Assembly: GCA_002049455.2 (NCBI GenBank)
Contig: KV918816.1
Span: forward strand, 124,001 to 188,000
Direction of reading: 5' to 3'
Length of the DNA: 64,000 nt
Source of the DNA: Porphyra umbilicalis
Taxonomy: Eukaryota; Rhodophyta; Bangiophyceae; Bangiales; Bangiaceae
In this document: piece by piece, positions 32,475-41,939 of the stretch
Numbering within the stretch: position 1 is the stretch's first letter
Layout of the letters: each line of letters begins with the position of its first letter
Program-made: the position numbers and the translations under genes
The notes under the pieces: model-generated
What the model saw: only the letters and a program-made list of their open reading frames with translations
The model's database searches: none
Told to the model about the DNA's origin: nothing

Positions 32475-35400
32475 CGGCGTCGGCGCCGTCCTCACTATCC
32501 GGGGGCTGTCGGTACGGTCCTCGGCGGGGGGGGGGGGGGGTTCGGGCGGCGGCGGCGGCGGGGCGGGTGCTGTAGAAGCCCGCCCCGCCGCCACACCCGA
32601 CGTGCGGCGGCCGCCGCGGCGGTGGCGGCGGCGCGATCGCTGCCGCACTGCCGCCGCCGCAGACAAGGTTGAAGGCGCGGCGGTCATGCGGCGGCGCGGC
32701 GGCGGCGGCAAAGCGGAGGCGGAAAGGCGGCGGCGCAGCAGAGAGGGGGGGCTGTCGGTGCGCGCGGGTTGTTGGTGCGGTCGTCGACGGGGGCGCGGGC
32801 GGTTTTCAGGCGGCGGCGGCGGCGGAGTGGGTGCTGAAAATGCCCGCCTTGCCGCCTCACCGGCATGCGGCGGCCGCCACCGCCGCGGCGGCGGCACGAT
32901 CGCCGCCGCGCCGCCGCCGCCGCACACCAGGTCGGCGGCGCGGCGGCAGCTCCGCGGTGCAGTGGCGGCGGCACGGCGGCAGGGTGGCGGCGGGAAGGTG
33001 GCTGCGGCGAGGCGGCGGCGCGGCGGCCCAGCGGGGCCGTTGGTGCGTGCGGGCTGTCGGCACGGTCGTCGCCGGGGGGGAGGGGGGTTCCGGGTGGCGG
33101 CGGTGGCGGGGCGGGTGCTTTAAAAGACTGCCCCGCCGCCGCACTTGACGTGCGGCGGCCGCCGCGGCGTTGGCGGCGGCAAGCTCGCTGCAGCGCCGCC
33201 GCCGCCGCAAATCAGGTCGGCGGCGCGGCGGCGGTGCGGTTGCGCAGAGGCGGCAGCGAGGCGGCAGCAGCAAGGGGGCGGCGCTGCGGCGGAGGTGTGA
33301 CTTTGGTGCGTGGGCGCTGTCGGTGCGGTCGTTGGCGTGGGGGGGAGGGTTTTCGGGTGGCAGCGGCGGCGGGGTGGGCCCTGAAAAAGTCCGCCCCGTC
33401 GTTGAACCTGCTTGCGGCGGCCCCGTACGCCGCGGTGGCGACACGATCGTTGCCGCGCCACCGCCGCCGCACGCCAGGTCGGCGGCGCGGCGGCAGTGCG
33501 GCGGCGCGGAGGCGGCGGCAAGACGGCGTCAGCGAGGTGACGGCGTGGCGGCGAGGGGGTGATTTTGGTGCGTGGGTGCTGTCGGTGCGGTGGTCGGCGT
33601 CGGGGCTAGGGTTTCAGGGCGGCAATAGCGGCGAGATGGGGTCTGGAAAAGACCGCCCCTCCGTCGAGCCACAATGTGGCGGCCGCCACTGCCTCGGCGG
33701 CGGCACGATCGCCGCCGAGCCGCCGCCGCCGCACGCAAGGTCGGCGGCGCGGCGGCGGCGCGGCGGCGGCGGCAGGGTGGCGGCGGCAAGGCCGCGGTGG
33801 CAAGGCGGCGGCAAGGCGGCGCGGGGGGGCCGTTGGTGGGCGGGGGCTAATGGTGCTGTCGTCGGCGGGGGGGGGGCGGGGGATTGAGCGGCGGCGGCGC
33901 CGAAACGGGTGCTGAAAAAGCCCGCCCCCCCGCAGCCCTGGATGCGTCGGCTGCCGTCTCGATGGCGGCGGCGCGACCGTTGCCGCGCCGCTGTCGCCGC
34001 AACCTGGTAGCCGGCGTGGCGGCGGTGCGGAGGCGCGGCGGCGGCGGCAAGGAGATGGCAGCAAGGCGGCGTCGCGGCGGCGCGGGGGGGCATTAGGCGT
34101 GTGGGGGCTGTCGGTGCGGTCGTCGCCGGGACGGGGGGGGGTTGCGGGCGACGGCAACGTTGGGGTGCATGCTGAAGAAGCCCTGCCGCGCCGCCGCACC
34201 CACTGCGGCGGCTGCCACAGCCGCGGTTGTGGCGCGACGATTGCCCCGCCGCCGCCGCCGAACGCCAGGTCAGCGGCACGGCGGCGGTGCGGCGGCGCGG
34301 CGGCGGCGGCAAGACGGCGACAGCACGGTGGCGGCGCGGCTGAACGGGTGTGCATTTGGTGCGGGGGGACTGTCGGTGCGGTCGTGGGCAAGAGGGGGGG
34401 GGGCTTCGGGTGGTGGCGACGGTGCGGCAGGTGCCAAAAAAGCCCGCCCCGCCGCCGCAAACGCATGCGGCGGCCGGCGCCGCGGTGGCGGCGGAGCTAT
34501 CTTCGTGTTGCCGCCACAGCCGCACGCCAGGTCGGCGGCGCTGCGGCGGTGTGGCGTCGCTGTGTCGGCGGAAGTCACCAGCGGCCAAGCGGCGGCGCGA
34601 CGGCGCGGGGGGTCCATTGTTGCGCGGGGGCTGTTTGTGCGGATGCTGGCGGGGCGCGGTGGCTTTCGGGTTGCGGTGGCGGCGCGGCGGGTGTTTTTAA
34701 AACCCGCCCCGCCGCCGCACCCAACATGCGGCGGCCTCCACCGCGGCGAAGGCGGTGCGATTCATGCCGCACCGTTGCCGCTACACATCAGGTCGTCGGC
34801 GCGGCGGCGCAGCGGCGGCGCGGCGGCGGCGGCAAGGCGGTGTTGAAGTTGTGATGTTCAGCCCCCCAGGCCAGTCACACCGGTCATGTGGCGTAGTTGG
34901 TTTTTGACCTTTCAACAGGTTATGGGCCCAGCTCGCGCTGGATTTAGGTCTAAGAGGTCGCGGGTTCGAGATTCGCCACGGCTGCGCCTCAGGAGGAGGA
35001 CGGTGAAATTTGCAGGAGAGGCACTTCCGAGTCGTGGATCAAACGAGCCTGGTCCTGAGGAGCTGGGGGGAGTGTTGAACTGGTGATGTTCAGCTCCCCA
35101 GGCCAGTCACTCCGGTCATGTGGCGTAGTTGGATTTCGACCTTTCAACCGCGGCGGCGGCAAGTCGGTGGCGCAGCCGCGCGGGGAGGCTTTCGGTGAGT
35201 GGATGGTGTCGGTGCGGTCTTCGGCGGAGGGGGGGGGGCTTTGAGGGGCGGCGGCGTTGTGGCAGGTGCCGAAAAAGCCCGCCCCACCGCCGCACACGCA
35301 TACGGCGGCCGCCGCCTCCGCGGCGGCGGCACGATCGTTGCTGCGCCGCCGCCGCCGCACGCCAGGTCGGCGGCGTGGCGGCAGTGCGGCGGCGTGGCTG

Positions 35401-35850
35401 CGGCCGCAAGGCGGCGGCAGCAAGGTGACGGCGCGGCGGCGAAGGGGGGCTGTTGGTGCGCACAAGCCGGTGGTGTGGTCGTCGGCGGGGGGGGGGGGGC
35501 TTCCGGGCGGCGGTGGCGGCGGGGCGCGTGCTAAAAGAGCCCGCCCCGACGCCAAATGCTACATGAGGCGCCCACTGCCGCCGCACACGAGGTCGGCAGC
35601 GCGGCGGCGCCGCAGCGTCACGGCCGTGGCGGCAAGGTGCCGGCGGCAAGGTGGCGGCGCGGCGGCGCCGGGGGGCTGCTTGTTCGCAGCGGTGCTATCG
35701 TCTCGGCGCCGCCGACGCCGCGCACCAGGTCGGCATCGCCGCGGCGGTGCGTCGGCGCAACGGCAGCGGCGCAGCGGCCCTGGCAAGGCGGCGGCATGGC
35801 CGCGCGGGGGGGCTGTCTATTCTCGGGGGCCGATGGTGCTGTCGTCTGCA
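32475..35850. repeat. 264-bp GC-rich satellite, about 11-12 tandem copies
   Basis: A landmark (A-rich tetramer then GCCCGCCCCGCCGCCGCA or a variant) recurs near 32,579, 32,840, 33,120, 33,384, 33,647, 33,916, 34,174, 34,437, 34,698, 35,271 and 35,537. Spacing is 258-280 bp except for one gap of 573 bp, where a 309-bp TRIM is inserted. Each unit also carries a G run after GGCTGTCGGTGCGGTCGTC and a CCAGGTCGGCGGCGCGG block. Long overlapping frames here are repeat artefacts. Confidence 0.9.
34841..35149 (+). mobile_element. TRIM (miniature LTR element) inside the satellite array
   Basis: Two 77-bp direct repeats (34,841-34,917; 35,073-35,149) begin TGTTGAA and end TTTCAAC(A). They are about 91% identical. 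The 155-bp interior starts with GGTTATGGGCCCAG, complementary to the anticodon arm of initiator tRNA-Met (the half-tRNA primer used by copia), and ends with GAGCTGGGGGGAG, a polypurine tract. No coding capacity. The interior also holds a T-arm-like GCGGGTTCGAGATTCGC. Confidence 0.85.
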
Positions 35851-36704
35851 GGGCGAGGCCGTTACTGCGCGTGGGCTGTAGCGGCGCTGCCTTCGGCGCC
35901 GCCTCCAAGGTTGTTTGCGACGCAGCGGCGCGGCGGCGCGAGAATTTTCGAGCATGGTGGGCGATGGCTCTCTTTGTCCGGACGCTTACACATGAGGACC
36001 ATCTTTGTTGTGAAGAAGGGATATAGAGGTTGTTACAACGCACAACCATCTCCACGAGGCGCGGACGTGTTTCCAGGGTCTTCATGTAACCACGACGCTG
36101 CAGGGGTTGGGCTCAAAAGATGGCGCTTGGTGGATTGGGGGCGGATATGGAGGAAGCGGTGGCGGGGTCGATGAGAAGTGGTGGATCATGCAAGGAAGCG
36201 TTGGCAAGACGCAGCGGCTAAGCCGTTGACGAGAGCAATCACTTGCAGGACGCCAAGCTTTGCTCCCGCAGTCCCGCACTTTCAGGCGCCTGCCGTCAGA
36301 TTCTCTGCACTCCGAGTCGCTTCCAAGCCGCAGGCACTCAATTTGTTGCATCCCGGGCCAGTGCTGGATCCGTTTGGGTGCGAGGTCCAAGAAGCTTGCG
36401 CATCTCTAAGCTGAGTCCGTTCGTGACACCCTCATTGGGAATGACATGGACCACGTCAAGGAATGCATTTGAGCCAAATGCGCGCCATGCAGGACAGCTG
36501 TGGTAATGACGTGCCAGCGGCCGCTGGTGCTCATGAAAATATTCTCAAAAATACGGCCGATGTTGACTTTGAACCAATCAGACGAGCCTGACACTGGCTT
36601 GCATGAGCATCTTGAACAGAAACGCTCATACAATTTTGATTTGCACAATTGGTCGACACGCCGACGAAGCGCTTGGCATCGGCCAAAAATTGGGCAAGCA
36701 GCAA
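35851..36704. other. Right part of the 4.4-kb element, no gene recognised
   Basis: Normal-complexity DNA between the satellite and the right inverted repeat. Short frames only. Confidence 0.5.
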
Positions 36705-36861
36705 TATGTCAGCCTCAGCCTCGCGGCTCGTTCTACGCGCACGTTGGCCCGACCGAGGTGGTCGTTGGGATCCCGGTCATTGCTGACCAGAGGCTGTACG
36801 ACATTTGCGTCCGCAACCGCACTCGCGCGCACACTCGGCGTATCTACTTCGCAGTTTTCTG

Positions 36862-37443
36862 TCAGTCATCATAGCGATGTAGAACGTGGCAGGCCAGCAT
36901 GGCCCATGGTGTGGGATTTGCATCCCTTGCATCTGTTGATGAAAGTACTGGGTATTCGAAACATGCGCGTGTGGCGCTAGCGTACCAACTGGTGTTGGTC
37001 CATTGTGGTATGACCACGGTTACTTCCTCTGTGGTTGTCACCAAGCGTCGAAGGACTGAGTCGAAGTGCTGTACAGAGGGCACAAGAAACCCGTTGAGGA
37101 ACACTGGTATAGAGGGATCGCTCCCGATTAGTGTAGCCTGCGCGGATTTCGGCCACACGTATGTGTACGGACCGTAAACACGGTTCAGCCGTGGAAAAAG
37201 CGGCAAGGCAAGTTGGGAATCATACGCAAAGTTGCGCGTCATGGACGGCATAGTGTATTTAAGCCATGCGACGGGAATTACTTCCTTTATTGCGGCGCCT
37301 GTACTTGAATCTGTCCACGAGACATCGGCATGGATAACTCCGTCACCGGTAATAAGGACATGTGAGATAGTGGGTATCCACGAGGAGTCCATGACGATGT
37401 TGGCCACGGTTATGAGCCCGGCCTGTCGGCGACTTCGTCGCAT
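36862..37443 (-). other. Unknown frame downstream of the Gypsy-2 chromodomain
   Basis: About 190 codons, next to the end of the pol region and on the same strand. Composition is balanced and protein-like, with VVIPQWTNTSWYASATRAC and NPTPWAMLACHVLHR near the end. No domain is recognised with confidence; the ValPro-x-Trp then Trp-Tyr pattern recalls methyltransferase-like or other accessory segments seen after pol in some elements. It may be an extra Gypsy-2 gene or a C-terminal extension of pol. Fossil. Confidence 0.4.
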
Positions 37444-37449
37444 TGGCGT

Positions 37450-40190
37450 TTACCATTCGTACCCTGGTACATGCTCCTTCTTCTGACGAAGAAATCGCAC
37501 CACCAGGTTGCCTGAGAGATTCCTCAGGGGTTCCCAGGTGTCGTCTTTCGACTCGTAATCGAACCCGCGCACCTTAGCGCTATAGATGTCACCAGTCTGG
37601 CGTAAGCCTAGAAGTTTGTCAACCACGTACTCATCGGCAGTTGCCGGGGGTGGCTTGCGTTGGTCAAGACCATCCAGCAGGGGGAGTGGAACCGTGTCCG
37701 TCGTCGTTGGGCGAGGAGCTGGGGTGACATGGTCACTGCTGACGCGTTTTTCCTCGCCGTAAATGTCCATGACAAATGTGGAGGCATCCGCGTTTGCATC
37801 GATGACCACGAAGGGTCCAATGGCTTTGCTTTGCAGCTCGTTTTGCCAATCGTGGTTGGTCGTGTATAGGTAGTCGCCGATCTTGACGTCCGCATTGCGG
37901 GTTGCGACCCGATGGTCGAAGTTACCTTTGTAACGTTGTTGCGTCTTACGCAAGGCCTCGACTACGATGGGGATCTGCTTGAGCAGGCGGGCCATGAACT
38001 CGTGTTGGCGAGCTAGGGGTGACCCATCTGTGAGCGTTCCCTTATTGGTAAGCGGGGTGCCCGGGGGCAAGTTGCGAGCCGTGAGGTTGGGGATCCGCCT
38101 GGGGATAACGAGCTCAAAGAGAGCGATACCCGTAGACCGGTGTGGTTGGCTATTATATGCCATGGTGATTACCGTGAGTAGCTCGTCCCATCGTGATAGG
38201 TCGTCGGCGACGTTGTGTCGCAGCTGAGTAGCCATGGTACGGTTGTACCGTTCAAGTTGCCCATTGGTTTGGGGATGATACGCCGTGGTGCGAACCGTTT
38301 CAATGCCAAGCATTTTCATCACAGCGATGAAGAAGTTCGACATTAACTGGGGCCCTTGGTCCAATAGGATCCGGTTTGGGGGCCCATAGGCGGACACCCA
38401 CGCGTCAATGATGGCTGACGCCACGGACATGGCCGTAATTTGCCGTAAGGCGACACACTGGGTGAGCTTGGCGAAGCGGTCGGTGATAACCAAGATGAAG
38501 CGATTGCCATTCTTGGAGGCCGCGATGGGCCCAAAGATGTCAACGGACAGCTCCGTGAGAGGCTCAGTAGCCGGGATCAGCGTCCAGGGCGTGGTGTGTC
38601 GCCGCAAGGCGAGGCGGTTTTGGGCACAAGTTGTGCACTTGGTGACGGTGGTGTGGATGTCCGTTACCATCGAAGGCCAGTAATATGCCTTTCACATGGT
38701 GTACTACATCCGGTTCATACCGGGGTAGGCTGCCACTGTGGCGTGGTGCTCGAGCGCCAAGACGCGTTCGCGTAATGATTTTGGTATATCCAATTGGTTG
38801 CCGCAAGGCGTTTGGCGATACAGAGCGTGATGCTCGTTGCGGAAGAAGGCCTTGGCCGTTCCGCGCTCCACGCGAGTGGACATCTTGACACAATAGGCGT
38901 CTGTTTGTTGTGCTTCGACAACATTGTCGAACTCCACCGGTTCCGGTGTGTCGGTACCCGTGTACCTCCGCTTTCTTAAGCCGTTGGCCGTCTCCGTCAA
39001 TGCCAGGCAAGGTATATCATCATGGATATATTCTGGCGGCGCCACCGTAGAGGCACGCGACAGGAAGTCGGGCAAGTGGTGCGATGCACCTGGTTTATAA
39101 ACCATATCGAATGTGTATTCGGAGAGGCGAAGTCGCCATGGCATCAAGCGGCCGCTCGAGTCAGTCGTGCTGTAGATCCAGCTAAGTGCTTGGTGATCCG
39201 TTCGGTTGAGGAACCGTTGCCCATCGAGGAAGTGCCTCAACTTGGGGACAGCCCACACGACGCCGAGGCATTCGCGCTCCGTTTTGGAGTAGTTTTGCTC
39301 TGCAGCAGTGAGTCCTCGGCTCCGATATCCGACAGGATGAAGCAGTTCGCCCGGTTCCTCCTGGAGGAGTGTGCAACCAACTTGGTCGGCGCACGCGTCA
39401 ACGTCGACGACGAGCTTCCGATCGGCCTTTCGCAAGGCACGTACCGTTGGGCACAATAGTGCGTTTCGAAGGTGTTCGAATGCGGCGATGGCCACGTCCA
39501 TCGGTGGTGGTAGATCCGGTGGGATCTCGGCCCTAGTCAGGGCGTTCAGGGGCTTACCTCGTTTGGCAAAGTCCTTAACGAAACGTCGATAGACGTTGCA
39601 CATGCCTAAGAAGCTTTTCAGCTTGGTCTTTGTCGTTGGGAACTTTGCGTGCTTCAGAGCATCCACGTTCTTGATATGCACGTGCAGTTGCCCGGGGCGG
39701 ACAATGTGTCCGAGGTCCTCGACTTCGTCGAAGAACCATGTGCACTTTTCCAAGTTAAGGGTAACCCCGGCTTCACGCAGACGGTGCAGAACCGTATCAA
39801 CGCCTTTGACGTGTTGTTCCGCGTTTGCGGAGAAGATGATGACATCGTCTAAGTAGACAACGCATATCTGTCACTTTAAGCCCCAGAGGATAATATTCAA
39901 CGCGCGCTGAAAGGTAGCGGGCGCGTTCGTCAAGCCGAAGGGCATTGATAACCAGTGGTATAAACCACAATGCGTTGTGAACGCCGTCTTCTCTTGGTCT
40001 TCCTTGCGTAAGGGCACTTGCCAGTACCCCGCGGTGCAGTCGAGAGACGTGAACACCTGGGCATCTCCGTCCCGGCACCACGCCCACAAGTCGATGGCTT
40101 ACGCCCCGCGCGCCAAGCGACCGTGTCGACACCGTCACAATGCCACGAGGCAGCGAGAAAATTCTCGGGAACACCGTGCCGCGAGGCACG
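37450..40190 (-). other. Gypsy-2 pol region (RT, RNase H, integrase, chromodomain)
   Basis: In minus-strand order: reverse transcriptase (FTSLDCTAGYWQVPL, PFGLTNAPATFQ), RNase H (KLVVDVDACADQVGCTLLQ, DHQALSWI), integrase zinc-binding and catalytic core (VDIFGPI, YHPQTNGQLERYNRTMA) and a terminal chromodomain-like segment (FDYESKDDTWEPLRNL), which marks the chromovirus branch of Gypsy. Broken. Confidence 0.85.
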
Positions 40191-40225
40191 ATGAAGGCGA
40201 GGGTATCACCTGCTCCTCCACCAAA

Positions 40226-40621
40226 TGTGGTACTAATAACGTTAGTTCAATTACTAGTGTACTGAGACCGACCGTAGCCAAGCAATACAGCGAGTTCTAT
40301 CGCCGTCGCGGCGAGGAAGAAAGACCTTTTGTTGAAGGGCATCCCATGGGGAGCCGGGTGGTGACCACGACGGCGACCCCGGACCCACGGTGATTTAATA
40401 CAAACGAGGGCACCGGTCGATCGACCGTCCGATCACAAGCGATCGTAATGAGTGCCGGCAGACAGATAAGACAGGCGAGCAAACAAACAATAAAAAAGGA
40501 ACAATGCGGAAGTAACCCCCCAAAGGGCGTGCCACAGGCCAACTCCCACAATACATGGGCTTTGGCCCGTCAAGGGGGCTACTCGTGGCCAATTGCCATT
40601 TGGGAGCAGAGATATGCTACA
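40226..40621 (-). repeat. Gypsy-2 5' LTR
   Basis: 396 bp, partner of 30,394-30,789. The outer flank is the CAAAC target duplication. Confidence 0.93.
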
Positions 40622-41939
40622 CAAACCACACCAACACTCCCAACTCGGGTGGTGCCGCCCAAGATTGTGGTGAACCACCCATACTACCGGGTGATGTTCG
40701 ATTGTGAGACCTACGCGCTAGACAACAAGTCGGTTGTCTACACGCGGCGCCAGGCCCGTACTTTGGTCCGGCGCAAGAAGGAGGTGGCTCTGTCCTTCGG
40801 GGTACACGACGAGTGGGACGGTTCCCCCCCGGCCAAAGTCTTTCAGTTCTTTGGTGAGTTCGCCAAGGCCTGTGACGACAACGACATCTCCGAAGGCGAA
40901 GCCTTCTATATCCATCAAGACACTACAAAAGGAACCTCTTAAGTCAGAGGTGATGATGGTTATGCCACCTTGCCGGGCGGGTAACCCCGGCGAGGTCCCT
41001 TCCTGCCTGGAACTTGTCAACTGGATGCTCCGGCGTCACGTCGTCGAGGCTTCAGTGGCTCCTCTAGTCGAGACCCTTAACGTCGCGGTCCAACAAGATG
41101 ACGAGGACGAGTTGTCCTTCGCCGAGCGCCTCTGCCGCCTCAACACCGAGTGCGGGTTCATGTACGGGCAGGGCGCCCTCAAGGGGCGCTTTGTGGAAAG
41201 TGTCCACCGCGCGGCGCGCTCCACTGTGCGCGAGCGAAACAGTCGCGGCATGACTATGGCGGAGCTGGCTCGCGTCGCCCAGACCAAGGGCGACGAGCAC
41301 CGCTGGCTACGACTTGAGCAGTTTAAGGAGCGGACCAAGGAGCGAAAAGCGCTCGCGGAGGAGGCCCGGCTCCGGCGGCAAGCTCGTGCGGCCGCCCTTC
41401 CCCGGGTCACCGGGGGAACACGGGGTTACCAACCGCGGGACGCCCCCATCTGGGCCGTCGGGGCCGTGGGTGCCCCATCTCCGGGCCCCCGGTACGATGT
41501 GTCCCAACTGAAAGCCCCGGGCGGCTCGACTCCCGGGGGCGGCGACAACCCGCGCCACCGCTCCCGACCGAGGGATGAGCCTTCCCGACCCCAACCCCGG
41601 GCGGAAGAGTACCCTTGCTGGCAGTGTGGCAAGGTGGGTCATTGGGCCGAGGTGTGCCCCGACTTGGACGCACGCCTACGTGACCGATTGGCAACGGCCA
41701 GTCGGTGGTTTCATCTTGGGGCGGCGTCGGGCTCCCGTGATACCCCGCGAGCGGGCCGGCGAGTAGCCGTTGCCATTCCCAACGAGGAATCCAGCTCAAG
41801 CGTCGAGATGTTGACGCCGCTTGAGAAGGAGGAACCGCAGACCGAGCCCGAATGCGGATCCGCCACCTCCTGTGAGTCCGAGGAGGGAAACGAGTAACCA
41901 CCGGTGTTGGGCCCTCCCCGCGACAACCTGTGGAACCAA

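Larger units (their letters stand above)
32303..36704. mobile_element. 4.4-kb TA-flanked inverted-repeat DNA element inside Gypsy-2
   Basis: Left end TTGCTGTTTGCCCAATTTTG and inverted right end TTGCTGCTTGCCCAATTTTT match over about 38 bp, through GATGCCAAGCGCT. TA flanks both ends (32,301-32,302; 36,705-36,706). The ends are related to the 161-bp MITE at 25,509-25,669. The interior carries a satellite array and a TRIM but no recognisable transposase. Confidence 0.75.
30394..40621 (-). mobile_element. Gypsy-2: minus-strand Ty3/Gypsy chromovirus-like element inside Gypsy-1
   Basis: 396-bp LTRs (30,394-30,789; 40,226-40,621) are about 97% identical and flanked by the duplication CAAAC (30,389-30,393; 40,622-40,626). 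On the minus strand the primer site TGGTGGAGGAGCAGG follows the 5' LTR (40,226-40,621). Recognised parts are reverse transcriptase, RNase H, integrase and chromodomain, then an unknown frame. Gag and protease are not recognised. The 3' half is occupied by an inverted-repeat DNA element with a satellite array. Broken. Confidence 0.92.
29300..41897 (+). other. Gypsy-1 gag region, split by Gypsy-2
   Basis: Ser/Gly/Pro- and Arg-rich sequence at 29,300-30,393, then after Gypsy-2 a more structured gag core (about 40,640-41,600) and one zinc knuckle, CWQCGKVGHWAEVC (about 41,617-41,660), which fits CX2CX4HX4C. Gag of this kind packages element RNA in cytoplasmic particles. Fossil. Confidence 0.75.

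Noticed and set aside
32865-34588. Several long frames in the satellite array
   Set aside because: They follow the 264-bp unit on both strands and in all frames, so they are repeat artefacts.
34955-34990. tRNA-like GCGGGTTCGAGATTCGC in the TRIM
   Set aside because: Only a T-arm-like stem with wobble pairs; no full cloverleaf can be drawn.
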